Shown: positions 44,201 to 54,222, counted from the stretch's first letter. The stretch is 64,000 bases of DNA from UBA6107 sp964533735 (GCA_964533735.1 CAZHMD010000011.1:1-64000), one strand, 5' to 3'. Made by a program: numbers and translations. The notes: generated from the sequence alone by a model not told the origin.

Positions 44201-45400
44201 ATGAAAATCCGTCCTCTTCCCAGGTGGATGATCTTTGTTTACACGGCGTTGATCCTTACCTATGCAGCCGCTGCTGCGCGATCCATATTCCAATTAGAAG
44301 AGAGGGCAGACATCCCGATTTTGATCGGGTGTTTGGCTTTCTATTTAGTCCTTTTAGTGTTCGAGCCTTTTCTGGTTCCTCGCAGACTGGCTTACCTGCA
44401 CGTCATCAATGGATTGCAGACCGGAATTGCTTTATTCCTGATGCTGGTAATCGATAACCTTGATTATTTCGCACTCCTGGTGATCCCGCCCTGTACTCAA
44501 AGCATCCTGTATTTCCCGCGGAAAACGGCTTTCGCCTGGATCGGCGGCATCATTATCGCCATTTGCGCCACCCTGCTCATCAGTTTCCCCATCGACGAGA
44601 GTATCGGTTATATCATCATCTACCCCACGGCGATTTTCCTCTACACTGCGTTAAGTTACCTGGCAAAACAGGCAGAAGAAGCCCGGAATCGCAGTGATAA
44701 ATTACTGGCTGACCTCCAGGTGGCCAACCAGAAATTGCAGGAATACGCCGAAAAGGTGGAGGAGCTGGCTGCCGTTAACGAACGCAACCGCCTGGCGCGC
44801 GAACTGCACGATTCGGTCACCCAGATCATTTTTGGACTTACCTTATCGGCACAGGCTGCGCGAATCCTTATTGACCGCGATCCCCCGCGCGCCGCCCTCG
44901 AATTGGATCACCTGCAGGTGCTGGCGCAGAATGCGCTGGCAGAGATGCGCGAACTCATCCAGGAGCTGCATCCGCACAATGATACGGTTGAAGGATTGGT
45001 GCCTGCACTTCACCAACTGGCAGCCAAACAAAAAACGATGAGCGGGTTAACCATTGATCTGCATTTGAAAGGTGACCGCCGTTTACCTGCGCGCATGGAA
45101 TCAGAATTGTTGAGCGTTGCCCAGGAAGCTGTGAACAATATCGTTAAGCACGCTCAATGTGAGCACGCGTTGATCACCCTTGACCTTGAGGACCCAAAAC
45201 AGATACATCTTGGTATTGAAGATTGCGGTATTGGATTTGACGCATCTCACCCGCCGCTGCTTCCTGGTCATCTTGGATTAACCAGCATGCAGGAACGGGT
45301 CACTGCGCTGGGCGGGACTCTCAAGATCGACTCACAGCCCGGAAAAGGAACGCGGCTAAGCGTGGATATCGTCCAGGAGCAGGAGATTGAATATGCCTGA
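44201..45400 (+). CDS. NarL-type sensor histidine kinase
   Basis: 399 residues. Five to six N-terminal membrane helices (to about residue 165), a coiled linker (EARNRSDKLLADLQVANQKL), then the HisKA_3 dimerisation motif ERNRLARELHDSVTQ with phospho-accepting H203, and an HATPase domain with AQEAVNNIVKHA and GIEDCGIGFD. It senses an unknown membrane-related signal, in the style of LiaS/DesK kinases. ATG 44201 follows GGAGGG. The response regulator gene overlaps the kinase stop, so they are a pair. Confidence 0.93.
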   Translation: MKIRPLPRWMIFVYTALILTYAAAAARSIFQLEERADIPILIGCLAFYLVLLVFEPFLVPRRLAYLHVINGLQTGIALFLMLVIDNLDYFALLVIPPCTQSILYFPRKTAFAWIGGIIIAICATLLISFPIDESIGYIIIYPTAIFLYTALSYLAKQAEEARNRSDKLLADLQVANQKLQEYAEKVEELAAVNERNRLARELHDSVTQIIFGLTLSAQAARILIDRDPPRAALELDHLQVLAQNALAEMRELIQELHPHNDTVEGLVPALHQLAAKQKTMSGLTIDLHLKGDRRLPARMESELLSVAQEAVNNIVKHAQCEHALITLDLEDPKQIHLGIEDCGIGFDASHPPLLPGHLGLTSMQERVTALGGTLKIDSQPGKGTRLSVDIVQEQEIEYA

Positions 45401-46076
45401 TGAAACTACCTCCCCGCCAGGGGAAACACACAAGATTTCCGTTTTAATTGTCGATGATCACCCGATCGTCAGGCAGGGGCTGCGCACTTTATTGAGCCTG
45501 CAGGAAGACATCAATGTGGTTGGCGAGGCGGAAGACGGGAAAATGGCAGTTGATCTCGCTGCCCGCCTGAGGCCGGACGTGGTGCTGATGGACCTGGTGA
45601 TGCCGGAACTGGATGGCATTTCCGCCACACGTCAGATCAGCGAATTAAAACAATCCACACGGGTGATAGCACTCACCAGTTTTGTGGAAGATGACAAGGT
45701 GATCCCTGCCATTCAGGCTGGCGCAGTGAGTTTCTTGCTTAAAGACGTCTCGCCGACCGATCTGATGGAAGCCATACGGGCGGCTTATAACGGAGAAGCC
45801 CGGCTGCACCCCGACGTCATCCGCAAGTTGATGAAACAGGTGGTGTCTCAACCCACCGCTCCTCAACTCCACTTACCGGAACTTACCGAGCGGGAGTCTG
45901 AAGTTCTCATCCTGGTGGCACAGGGGTTAAGCAACCGTGAGATCGCCGTAAAACTTGTGATCAGCGAGAAAACCGTGAAATCCCACATCAGCAGCCTCCT
46001 GGGCAAGTTGGGTCAGGAAGACCGCACCAAGCTGGCAGTGTATGCCATCCGTAAACACCTGGTTCCTGAAATTTAA
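45393..46076 (+). CDS. LuxR/NarL-family response regulator
   Basis: 227 residues. Receiver domain with phospho-acceptor D67 (VVLMDLVMP), followed by a LuxR-type HTH (LTERESEVLILVAQGLSNRE, then EKTVKSHISSLLGKL). Its gene starts 8 bases before the end of the sensor kinase gene and is its cognate partner. Targets are unknown; the pair lies in a signalling block. A strong terminator follows. Confidence 0.95.
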   Translation: MPDETTSPPGETHKISVLIVDDHPIVRQGLRTLLSLQEDINVVGEAEDGKMAVDLAARLRPDVVLMDLVMPELDGISATRQISELKQSTRVIALTSFVEDDKVIPAIQAGAVSFLLKDVSPTDLMEAIRAAYNGEARLHPDVIRKLMKQVVSQPTAPQLHLPELTERESEVLILVAQGLSNREIAVKLVISEKTVKSHISSLLGKLGQEDRTKLAVYAIRKHLVPEI

Positions 46077-46126
46077 TCCCATACTCAGCCTGCAGGCGTA
46101 GTCCGCAAGGCTGAAGAGCTCAACCC

Positions 46127-46158
46127 AAAGACCGATCTGAAAATCGGTCTTTTTGCTT
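46127..46158 (+). terminator. Terminator of the kinase/regulator pair
   Basis: AAAGACCGAT (46127-46136) pairs with ATCGGTCTTT (46143-46152), followed by TTTGCTTTT. Confidence 0.85.
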
Positions 46159-46252
46159 TTATTAATCCCGACTCTGGCTGGATGCGCCAGGCGCGGTAAA
46201 CACGTATCCTAACCTCGAATGAAATAACCAAAAGAAATCATTCGAGGCTGCA

Positions 46253-46693
46253 ATGACCATTCAAATCCTTATAGTAGATGACCGCGCGGTGGTGCGAAAA
46301 GAATTGCGGAATGTGCTTGACCTTTCCACGAATATCACCATCATTGGTGAAGCTGCAGGCGGGCAGGAAGCCATCCTGAAAGCGGGGACGCTCAAGCCGG
46401 ATATCGTACTGATGGATTTGGAAATGCCGGGGGTGGACGGCTTTGAGGCGACCCGCCAGATCAAAGCACAGCAACTGGCGCGTAAAGTGATTGCATTCAC
46501 CGTTTACGCCGATGCCCATCATGAACAGAAAGCTTTGCAGGCTGGGGCAGACGCGTTTGTTGTAAAAGGCACGGATGTACGCACACTTCTTGATCTATTT
46601 GAACAACTCGTCAATCAGGTGGATGAAAAAACGGATAGATCAGCGGAGAGGCAGGAAGGAGAAACATCATTGACAAAAGGCATAACCGGATAA
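46253..46693 (+). CDS. Stand-alone receiver domain protein
   Basis: 146 residues, one receiver domain with D55 (VLMDLEMP) and the usual Thr/Lys switch residues (TVYAD, VVKG); no output domain, only a charged tail (QVDEKTDRSAERQEGE). Similar in sequence to the receiver of the LuxR regulator and to the receiver fused to the Ser/Thr kinase downstream. Possibly a phosphate shuttle or sink. Weak GAGG ribosome site. Confidence 0.9.
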   Translation: MTIQILIVDDRAVVRKELRNVLDLSTNITIIGEAAGGQEAILKAGTLKPDIVLMDLEMPGVDGFEATRQIKAQQLARKVIAFTVYADAHHEQKALQAGADAFVVKGTDVRTLLDLFEQLVNQVDEKTDRSAERQEGETSLTKGITG

Positions 46694-46748
46694 CTTTTAT
46701 TTAACGCGTCCATTTTTTTCATTTCCATTCAATTTTGCGAGGTTAATT

Positions 46749-47960
46749 ATGACAATCCAATCAGGTACGATCGATTCATCAGTGGCAAAAGTTCATACTG
46801 CTGTCGTTGCCAAGACAGCTACAAGGCTTGATTACCTGGACAGCCTGCGGGTCATCCTCATCATCCTGGTCATCGCGCTGCACACTGCCATCACTTACGG
46901 CGCCGACGGCGACTGGACTTACGAAGACCCTAATCAAAGCGAAATCGGCGGGATACTGCTCACACTTGTGACTGCCAGCGTCCAGACTTTTTCCATGGGG
47001 TTGTACTTTTTCATATCCGGATATTTCACCCCCGGATCCTATGATCGCAAAGGCTTGCTGCGGTTTTGGGGAGAGCGCCTGCTGCACCTGGGTATTCCGC
47101 TCATCTTATATACATTCGCGCTGAGCCGCATACCCGTGTATTTCGCAGGCCGCGCCTACGGGCATGTAACCTCTTCCTTCTGGGAATTCTTTGGCAGCAC
47201 CTTCATCAGCGGCGCGGATGAAGGCCCCACCTGGTTTATCTTCGCCCTGCTTGTATTCCTGATCGGCTACACGCTCTGGCGCTTGGTTACGCGTTCGAAC
47301 GCGGACAAGAAACCTGCCGAAGCAGAGCTGTTGAAAGTCCCGGGTAAAAAGGGAATTCTCACCCTGGGAGTGGTCGTGGGTGTATTGATGTTCGTCGTCG
47401 GTCTGAAGACCAGCATCGGCCAAACCATTGAAGTATTCGGCATCTTCAATCTGATGACCATCTTCTTTGTCCAGTACATCCTCTTCTTCATCCTGGGGAC
47501 GCTGGCATACCGGAATGACTGGGTACGGCGTTTTAACGGCAAGGATCTGCGATTCTGGTCCTGGTTATCCGTTGGTTTGTTCCTGATGATGCCGGTGTTG
47601 TTCTTCATTGGCGGTGCGGCCTCCGGTACCACGGAAGTCTTCATTGGCGGGCTATACTGGCAGAGCGCGGTCTTCATGCTGTGGGTCGGACTGTTCAGTG
47701 TGTCGATGAGCATGACCCTGATCCTGGGACTGCGTGACCGCCAGAAACCCCGCAGCGGTGTGATGAAGTTTGCCGGACCCAACAGCTACGGCGTTTACCT
47801 GATCCACCCGCTCATCCTGGTACCGTTATCTGTGGCTGTGCGCAATATAACCCTCGACCCGCTGCTCAAATTCGCAATCGTGCTGCCCATCGTTGTGGTG
47901 CTGTGTTTCCTCGTTTCTGATGCACTACGGCGCATACCCGGCGTGAAATCAATTTTATAA
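46749..47960 (+). CDS. Acyltransferase 3 family membrane protein
   Basis: 403 residues, about ten hydrophobic helices. The opening LDYLDSLRVILIILVIALHTAI carries the conserved Arg and His of acyltransferase-3 proteins, which transfer acyl groups to sugars or glucans at the membrane. Further landmarks: GLYFFISGYFTPGSYDRKG and GPNSYGVYLIHPLILVPL. Acceptor unknown. No strong ribosome site (GCGAGG). Confidence 0.9.
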   Translation: MTIQSGTIDSSVAKVHTAVVAKTATRLDYLDSLRVILIILVIALHTAITYGADGDWTYEDPNQSEIGGILLTLVTASVQTFSMGLYFFISGYFTPGSYDRKGLLRFWGERLLHLGIPLILYTFALSRIPVYFAGRAYGHVTSSFWEFFGSTFISGADEGPTWFIFALLVFLIGYTLWRLVTRSNADKKPAEAELLKVPGKKGILTLGVVVGVLMFVVGLKTSIGQTIEVFGIFNLMTIFFVQYILFFILGTLAYRNDWVRRFNGKDLRFWSWLSVGLFLMMPVLFFIGGAASGTTEVFIGGLYWQSAVFMLWVGLFSVSMSMTLILGLRDRQKPRSGVMKFAGPNSYGVYLIHPLILVPLSVAVRNITLDPLLKFAIVLPIVVVLCFLVSDALRRIPGVKSIL

Positions 47961-48149
47961 ATGCTGCTTTTCCTTGTGGAGCCGCCTGGTTATTGGACTT
48001 TTCGAAGCAACACACTGTGTAATCCAGAATTCAAACTGGTCCTTAACCAGGCACTCCGTTGGGTTTACCTGTAAAAAGGTAAATAGAAAAAACCAGCTCA
48101 CGTTTGTATAATAGGCATGATGGCACCAGATTTTTGAAAAGGATGACGA

Positions 48150-49505
48150 ATGACTGAGGAACGCACTCCACTTAATGGCCGCTACCAGATTGACCGCCTT
48201 ATCGGCGGTGGAGCCATGGGAGCGGTGTACAGCGGAAAGGACATGCTGACCGGAGAAACGATTGCCATCAAACAGCTGCGTGTTGAACTGACCGCCAATA
48301 TGCCCGAAATGGTCGAGCGTTTCCTGAGGGAAGGCGCAGCCCTGCGCCGCCTTAACCATCCAAATATCGTCAAGGTGCTCGCCACAGTGGACGAGGGTTC
48401 ACAACACTATATTGTCATGGAATACGTGGGCGGAGGGTCCGTGGCTGACCTGCTGCTGCGCGAACCCCAGCTGCCTGTGGAACGGGTGGTGTCGATCGGG
48501 CTGGAGTTATCAGATGCCCTCAGCCGCGCCCATCACTTGAATATCCTTCACCGGGATATTAAACCCTCCAACATCCTCCTGGCGGAAGATGCAACACCGC
48601 GGTTGACCGATTTCGGTCTGGCACGCGTTGGTCAACTCCCCCGGCTGACCGAAACCAGTTCGATCCTTGGCACCTTATGCTACCTTGGTCCTGAGGTGTT
48701 CGAAGGGCGGGAGGTGAACGAACGTTCGGATATCTGGTCATTCGGGATCGTGCTATTTGAAATGCTCACGGGGCAACTGCCGTTTAAAAGCGAATCAACC
48801 TTTGACCTGATCTGGGCAATCAAGAACCAACCGCTGCCCATCCTGGAGAACCTGCGCAACGGCATTCCAGCGTCCCTGGCAAACCTCATCCGGCGCATGC
48901 TGCGTAAAGATAACCCAGCCCGGGTGGAGAGCGTGCGCCAGGTGGGCGTGGAACTGGAATCGATCCAGAAAGAATTGGAAGCCGGTAAATCCGGGAGTCA
49001 CGCACAGGGTAACGGGGCAGATGGTGCGGAGAGTGCTGCTCATGTCATCCGCGTACTTATTGCGGATGATCATGCCGTGGTGCGCCAGGGGTTACGCATG
49101 TTCATTGACCTGCAGGATGATATGCAGGTGGTTGGTGAAGGTACTAACGGTAATGAAGCTGTGGAGCTGGCAGTCTCGTTGAAACCGGATGTTGTCCTGC
49201 TCGACCTGGTGATGCCAGAAGTGGATGGCGTTGAAGCAACGCGGAAGATCAAGATGGCTTTCCCCGAAGCACACGTGCTCATCCTCACCAGTTTTGGTGA
49301 GGACAACAAGATCATTCCGGCGATCCAGGCCGGCGCGCAAGGATACTTACTCAAAGATATCCGCCCGGAAGATCTGGTGCAGGCTGTCCGTGATGCGTAC
49401 CAGGGGAAAACACAACTGCACCCTGACGTTGCCAAAAAGCTACTGTCGATCGTGGCTGGTCGCAACCCGGTAAGTGGAACTCCCGTTAGTCCGTCTAATA
49501 ATTAG
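48150..49505 (+). CDS. Ser/Thr protein kinase fused to a receiver domain
   Basis: 451 residues. Kinase domain about 10-270: glycine loop GGGAMGAVY, K41, catalytic H134-R135-D136 (HRDIKPSN) and D154-F-G. After a short linker (GKSGSHAQGNGADG) a receiver domain occupies about 299-425, with D352 (VLLDLVMP) and strong likeness to the LuxR regulator at 45.4 kb, but the LuxR DNA-binding part is absent: the protein ends 26 residues after the receiver. No membrane segment. The architecture suggests cross-talk between Hanks-type and two-component signalling. Start ATG follows AAAGGATG. Confidence 0.92.
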   Translation: MTEERTPLNGRYQIDRLIGGGAMGAVYSGKDMLTGETIAIKQLRVELTANMPEMVERFLREGAALRRLNHPNIVKVLATVDEGSQHYIVMEYVGGGSVADLLLREPQLPVERVVSIGLELSDALSRAHHLNILHRDIKPSNILLAEDATPRLTDFGLARVGQLPRLTETSSILGTLCYLGPEVFEGREVNERSDIWSFGIVLFEMLTGQLPFKSESTFDLIWAIKNQPLPILENLRNGIPASLANLIRRMLRKDNPARVESVRQVGVELESIQKELEAGKSGSHAQGNGADGAESAAHVIRVLIADDHAVVRQGLRMFIDLQDDMQVVGEGTNGNEAVELAVSLKPDVVLLDLVMPEVDGVEATRKIKMAFPEAHVLILTSFGEDNKIIPAIQAGAQGYLLKDIRPEDLVQAVRDAYQGKTQLHPDVAKKLLSIVAGRNPVSGTPVSPSNN

Positions 49506-49519
49506 TTGTTTTGTTTCAC

Positions 49520-50833
49520 CTATTGGTCAAAATCGATCGGGTTGGTGATGAGTGCAGGCAGCAGGGGCAGCCCAGGCAGGAAGGCTCTGAGAACCTCCAC
49601 CCGGGCGAAGCCGGGAGTTGCCACGCTGTACTCTCCCTGGTAACTCCCATTGGCAGGCGCTTCAAAAAGCTTCTCGCTCGCCTGCCCGGTGATAACGCGC
49701 AGCACATCTCCCCGCAGCAAACCTGAAATCTCTATCTTTAATTGAGCACCTTGAAACCAGGGCAGGCTGTCTCCCATGATCGCGTCTCCGCTGGTGAGTG
49801 CCGCGTTTGGACCATGCGGGAAAAAGGTGATGTAGGCGTGCCCCGCCTTGAGTGCATCCAGGATATCCGCCGTGCCAGCAGACATGGCATAAACACCCGT
49901 GGTGGGTCCGCCTAATATTTGGAAGGGATTATCGCGGTGATAATCGCTGCCGCCAACCGCGGGGATCTTTTTGCCCTGAGTCAGCAGGTGCTGCCACAAC
50001 CCGACAGCGCGAAGGTTGGATTCGCGCATCGGACCATTCCAGATCTCCAGGTAGTCAAACGGCAGGGAGTTCATGTCGAATTTAAAGCCGCTGCCTTCAT
50101 CCAGCGGATGGTTGACAACGATCAATGCTCCCCTGCTGCGCGCCTGTTTGAAACGTTCGGTCACTTCAGCAGCGTTGGTTGAAATGAATGCGCCGTCGTA
50201 GGGTTCGTCCACTCCCAGGAAATTTACGTGCCCCATGTAATGCGTCCATTCCACGCCCTGGATGATGGTGAGCCCGGGGATTTGCGGAAGGCTGCTGGCA
50301 CCAACAAGCTGGTTGTGGTCGGTAACCGCGATGAAATCCAGCCCGTGGCGCACGGCGTGCCAGCCAAGTTCGGAAGCGGTTAATACACCATCCGATGCCA
50401 CGGTGTGGGTGTGCAGATCCCCCTTGAGCAGGCGCAGGTGCTTTTTGGTGAACGAAATCTCGTAGGTGACGGTTACTCCCTCAGGTGCAACCTTATATGC
50501 CCCGATAATAATCCGCCATTCGCCGGCGGTGAGCGCACAGGGGGTGTACCCCGGAGTGGCACTGGTGGGACTGAGGGATATTTCGGTCTTGTCTGAGCCG
50601 GATGCACCGACCTGGCTGCCATCCGGCGCGATGAGCCCAAGATCGATGATATTGACTTCCTGGCGCGAGCGGAAAATCCCCTTTTCGAGGTGGTTCTCCG
50701 TTTCATGATGGCGTTCGTACAGGTAGCGCAGGGTCATCTCTTCAGTATCGGGGGGCATGGTGAAGGCTACGGTGAAATAAGTACCCTGTTTATCGAAGTG
50801 GATGAATATTTCTTTTTTTAGAGTCTCATTCAT
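49520..50833 (-). CDS. CehA/McbA-like PHP-domain metallohydrolase
   Basis: 437 residues. N-terminal beta domain of about 140 residues, then a PHP domain with GDLHTHTVASDGVLT (metal ligands HTH and D), FIAVTDHNQL and VGGSDYHRDNP. CehA/McbA relatives hydrolyse esters or phosphoesters, some act on carbaryl; the natural substrate here is unknown. The gene follows an esterase gene on the same strand with a 29-base gap. The ribosome site before the ATG is poor. Confidence 0.88.
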   Translation of the reverse strand: MNETLKKEIFIHFDKQGTYFTVAFTMPPDTEEMTLRYLYERHHETENHLEKGIFRSRQEVNIIDLGLIAPDGSQVGASGSDKTEISLSPTSATPGYTPCALTAGEWRIIIGAYKVAPEGVTVTYEISFTKKHLRLLKGDLHTHTVASDGVLTASELGWHAVRHGLDFIAVTDHNQLVGASSLPQIPGLTIIQGVEWTHYMGHVNFLGVDEPYDGAFISTNAAEVTERFKQARSRGALIVVNHPLDEGSGFKFDMNSLPFDYLEIWNGPMRESNLRAVGLWQHLLTQGKKIPAVGGSDYHRDNPFQILGGPTTGVYAMSAGTADILDALKAGHAYITFFPHGPNAALTSGDAIMGDSLPWFQGAQLKIEISGLLRGDVLRVITGQASEKLFEAPANGSYQGEYSVATPGFARVEVLRAFLPGLPLLPALITNPIDFDQ

Positions 50834-50862
50834 GAGGAGTCACTTTCTTCGAAAGGGTTCAA

Positions 50863-51624
50863 TCAGGCGAGAACCGCTGCCAGGAAGCGCCGCAATTGAG
50901 CGTCCCAGAAGAGCCATTCGTGCCCGGCGTCTTCCTCGTGGAAATCCACAGGCACTCCCAGGGCAGCGCAATCCGCCAGGAAGAGTTGATTCAGCGGGTA
51001 GAGATCATCCTGGCGTCCGCAAGCCATGAACAGGCGAGGCAGGTTTACCTTGCGCCTTACTGCATCCGCCAGCCAGACTGCTGGATCGTGCTGCCCACCA
51101 GAGAGGTTGTCCAGGTCGCCGAATACCGTGGTGAATTCCCTGGTGAGCGGGTGGTTGGGGTCCGAGCGCATGGATTTTACGGACAGGAATCCTGAGAAAC
51201 TTGCGGCAGCATAAAAACGCTCGGGGTGCAGCAGGGCAGCCTTGAAAGCGCCATAGCCTCCCATGGAGAGTCCGGCGATGAGCGTGTTTTCGCGGGAGGG
51301 AGTTAAGCTAAACACATCAGATAAGTAGCGGGGCAATTCTTCCGTCAGGTAGGTGAAGTATTGCTGCCCATTGGGAAGATCGATGTAGAAACTGCGCCCC
51401 ACGGAGGGCATCACCACCACCAGACCGTACATCTTCGCCAGGGTTTCAATGGTGGTAAAACGCTGCCAGGCGCTGCCATCATCGCTCAACCCGTGCAGCA
51501 GATAGAGCACCTTGCGGTCTCTCACCGGGACGGCGTTCATCCACCCGGGGTCGGGCACAATGATATCCAGCGCCTGGTCGACCTTTACGGTTTCAGATTT
51601 ATGGTCAAGCCGGATCAATGCCAT
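50863..51624 (-). CDS. Esterase D-like alpha/beta hydrolase
   Basis: 253 residues. LLHGLSDDGSAWQRFT (oxyanion region), GLSMGGYGAFKAAL (nucleophile Ser about 122), later Asp in ACGRQDDLY and His in EDAGHEWLFW make the triad; typical of the Putative_esterase family (tributyrin esterases, mycolyltransferase-like). No signal peptide. AAGGAGG precedes the ATG at 51622-51624; likely first gene of an operon with the PHP hydrolase. Confidence 0.9.
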   Translation of the reverse strand: MALIRLDHKSETVKVDQALDIIVPDPGWMNAVPVRDRKVLYLLHGLSDDGSAWQRFTTIETLAKMYGLVVVMPSVGRSFYIDLPNGQQYFTYLTEELPRYLSDVFSLTPSRENTLIAGLSMGGYGAFKAALLHPERFYAAASFSGFLSVKSMRSDPNHPLTREFTTVFGDLDNLSGGQHDPAVWLADAVRRKVNLPRLFMACGRQDDLYPLNQLFLADCAALGVPVDFHEEDAGHEWLFWDAQLRRFLAAVLA

Positions 51625-51830
51625 GGTTGCCTCCTTAGCTGGCTCAGTGCTGCCAATCAACATGTTGCATTAATACCTATTATCAGCAACTACGCCTAGA
51701 AATGCAATCCAGGCAGGATCTTATTTAGAGGGAGAAGAAAAGCCTTATCTGCTGCTGATGCCACAATCTATGTTCCATTTGGATTAAGTCTGCATCGTTT
51801 ACAATTAGGCGAGGAACAAAGGAGAAAAAT

Positions 51831-52487
51831 ATGAATCCCTACGTTACCCCCGATACCCTTTCGACTAAAACCAAAGAATGGCTGGAAAAGATCGCCCCAT
51901 TCAATACCCACAGCATGACCCTCAAGCCGGAGAAAAGCGCCCTGCTTGTGGTGGATATGCAGTACTTTTTCCTTGACCCCTCCTCCCCCACATATACCTG
52001 CGGCGGACAGGCGATCATCCCAAACCTGAAAAGAATTATCCGGGCGTTCCGGCAAGCCGGCCGGCCTGTGATCTATTCCCGGCATGTGCACCATCCGGAT
52101 GGTATGGACGCTGGAATCATGGGCTGGTGGTGGGAAGGTATGTGCCTGGAAGGCAGCCCGGAGAGTGAAATTCACCGGGATATTGCCCCCATTGGCAATG
52201 AGAAGGTGATCAGCAAACACCGCTACTCGGCTTTTTACAATACAGATCTTGAGACCATTCTGCGCACACTCAAGGTGGAAGACCTGGTGATGACCGGCAT
52301 AATGACCAATATGTGCTGCGAATCAACCACGCGGGACGCATATTTCAGGGATTACCGCGTGTTTTTCACCGCTGATGGCACCGGAAGCGTTACCGAGGAG
52401 ATGCACCTGGCAAGCCTGCTCAACCTTGCCTTTGGGTTTGCCTGGGTGACGGACATTGATACAGTTTTGTCGCAATTGACCGGATAA
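51831..52487 (+). CDS. Isochorismatase-like cysteine hydrolase
   Basis: 218 residues. Catalytic triad of the family visible: Asp in LLVVDMQYFF, Lys in VISKHRYSAF and Cys in TGIMTNMCCESTTRDA. Family members hydrolyse amides such as nicotinamide or N-carbamoyl compounds, or isochorismate. Substrate cannot be assigned. Good ribosome site AAAGGAG. Confidence 0.9.
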   Translation: MNPYVTPDTLSTKTKEWLEKIAPFNTHSMTLKPEKSALLVVDMQYFFLDPSSPTYTCGGQAIIPNLKRIIRAFRQAGRPVIYSRHVHHPDGMDAGIMGWWWEGMCLEGSPESEIHRDIAPIGNEKVISKHRYSAFYNTDLETILRTLKVEDLVMTGIMTNMCCESTTRDAYFRDYRVFFTADGTGSVTEEMHLASLLNLAFGFAWVTDIDTVLSQLTG

Positions 52488-52545
52488 TTTCCGAAGACCC
52501 GTTTCTTTCTGTCTGGTTGTCTCTTTTCAAACCACGGAGGATCAA

Positions 52546-53010
52546 ATGAGAATGCCGATGCCAACGCACAGCAATTCCTACAAGAAACTAGCGCTCATGG
52601 CTGTATTGTCTTTCATATCCATGTATGTGCTTATGTATGCCATGGTGAATATATTTGATAATGTAATCCCAAATATTAATCAATTCTACATGGCAGGTCT
52701 GATGACCCTTCCCATGATAATCATTGAATTACTTTTAATGGGATCCATGTACATGAATAAGAAACTTAATGGATTCCTTATTGCCATAAGCTCTGTTCTC
52801 CTCATTGCCTTCTTTCTCTTGATCAGGCAGCAGGGTTTTGTTACAGACAGGCAGTTTTTGAGATCAATGATTCCTCACCACGCATCGGCTATTTTGATGT
52901 GTGAAAAATCCAACCTGCAAGACCCAGATGTAAAAGCCTTGTGCCAGGGGATCATTTCAGGTCAGCAGGAAGAAATTGACCTGATGAAAGCAAAATTAGG
53001 CGATTATTAA
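52546..53010 (+). CDS. DUF305-type membrane protein
   Basis: 154 residues. Three hydrophobic helices (about 14-36, 46-66 and 73-92) are followed by a short DUF305-like stretch with MIPHHASAILMCEKS, whose paired His residues are the family hallmark. DUF305 proteins are often near copper or other metal-handling genes; none is visible next to this gene. Ribosome site GGAGG. Confidence 0.85.
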   Translation: MRMPMPTHSNSYKKLALMAVLSFISMYVLMYAMVNIFDNVIPNINQFYMAGLMTLPMIIIELLLMGSMYMNKKLNGFLIAISSVLLIAFFLLIRQQGFVTDRQFLRSMIPHHASAILMCEKSNLQDPDVKALCQGIISGQQEEIDLMKAKLGDY

Positions 53011-53133
53011 AACGACTGGATTACCGGAATAATACTGCCTTCTTTCGTATAATCCTTCAAGAGAGACCAAAGTAAGGGTTACTTGATCCGGGGGCAGGCG
53101 ATTTATTAAACTTGATAAACAAGGGCTGCCTGG

Positions 53134-54084
53134 TTACAAGTCAAACTGTTTTTCCCACGGTTCGGAAACATCGTACTCCTCACCCATCACTGAGAAGTAC
53201 AACGCGTTTGCCCTCTCTGAATATCCGCCTACGAATGCCACCAGGCAGCCCATCTCCTTGAGCCGGTGCAAGCCTTCAATGAGGAGGGCTTTGCCCAACC
53301 CGCGCCGGCGGTGCGCAGCCACAGTTGCCACAGGTTCAAAATACGCCGTGCGGGTGACGTCGTCAAACCAGATAGTGCAAAACGAGGCGACCGAGCCATC
53401 AGCCGCCACCGCCACAAGATCCAGGTCGCGGCGGTAAAGCGGCGCGGATTGAATGTGGTGATACCACACGGGATTATCGCGGTTCCTGCGCGCCACCTGG
53501 ATATCGTCGTCATGGAATCCCAACCCGGAAGCATAACAGCGCTCCAACAGTTCCAACCCGTCCCCCATGGCGCGAAGGGTATACCCATCAACAGTCATAT
53601 GTTCCGGCAAAGGCATGGTTAATGCGCGGCGGTGCTGGAACTCCTGTTCGCCCGGGCGCGTTACCCGCTGGAAGCCATGGCGACCAAGCATTTCTTTCAA
53701 TAAGTCATCTTGCGAATCAATGTATATCTCCAGCGAGCGCTGACCTTTTTCCTCGAGACGAGCAAGATGTTTTTCGGCTGTGCTCAGCATCTCCTCAACC
53801 AGTTTAATAGAGCGGTGTTGAGTGGATATCTGCAGAAACGCCTGACCGTGCCCTTCAGGGTTGAGGACTGCCGCAATGCGGTCATCAGAGTCTTCCCAAA
53901 TAAAAATACATTCCTCAAGAGACATTTTCTCCAGGTCCGGGTTGGCAAACCAGTACCAGTAGTCCCAGCGGGCAACAGGCCAGCTGAATTCGCGGCGGTC
54001 GTTAAGGAGCATCACCTGCCGCAGAAAATCCCGGATCTTCCAGTAGTCGTCGCTGCCTTTGTAGGGACGCATGTTCAGTGTCAT
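53134..54084 (-). CDS. GNAT family N-acetyltransferase, two-domain
   Basis: 316 residues. The C-terminal GNAT domain has EPVATVAAHRRRGLGKALLI (motif A, RRRGLG) and ALYFSVMG; the N-terminal half (NMRPYKGSDDYWKIRDFLRQ) is a GNAT-like domain that lacks a clear motif A. Layout and length match the GNAT at 24.5 kb. Ribosome site AGGAGGAAT. Substrate unknown. Confidence 0.87.
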   Translation of the reverse strand: MTLNMRPYKGSDDYWKIRDFLRQVMLLNDRREFSWPVARWDYWYWFANPDLEKMSLEECIFIWEDSDDRIAAVLNPEGHGQAFLQISTQHRSIKLVEEMLSTAEKHLARLEEKGQRSLEIYIDSQDDLLKEMLGRHGFQRVTRPGEQEFQHRRALTMPLPEHMTVDGYTLRAMGDGLELLERCYASGLGFHDDDIQVARRNRDNPVWYHHIQSAPLYRRDLDLVAVAADGSVASFCTIWFDDVTRTAYFEPVATVAAHRRRGLGKALLIEGLHRLKEMGCLVAFVGGYSERANALYFSVMGEEYDVSEPWEKQFDL

Positions 54085-54222
54085 ATTCCTCCTCCATGGC
54101 TATACCTGGAAGCGATCAAAATGCTTAATAGAATTCTTCCCCAACTTGTTAATTATAGGGAAGATTTTCAAGCCTGATTATTAGGATTTATTAATTGACG
54201 TGAGTAAATGGATTTCTCCCCC

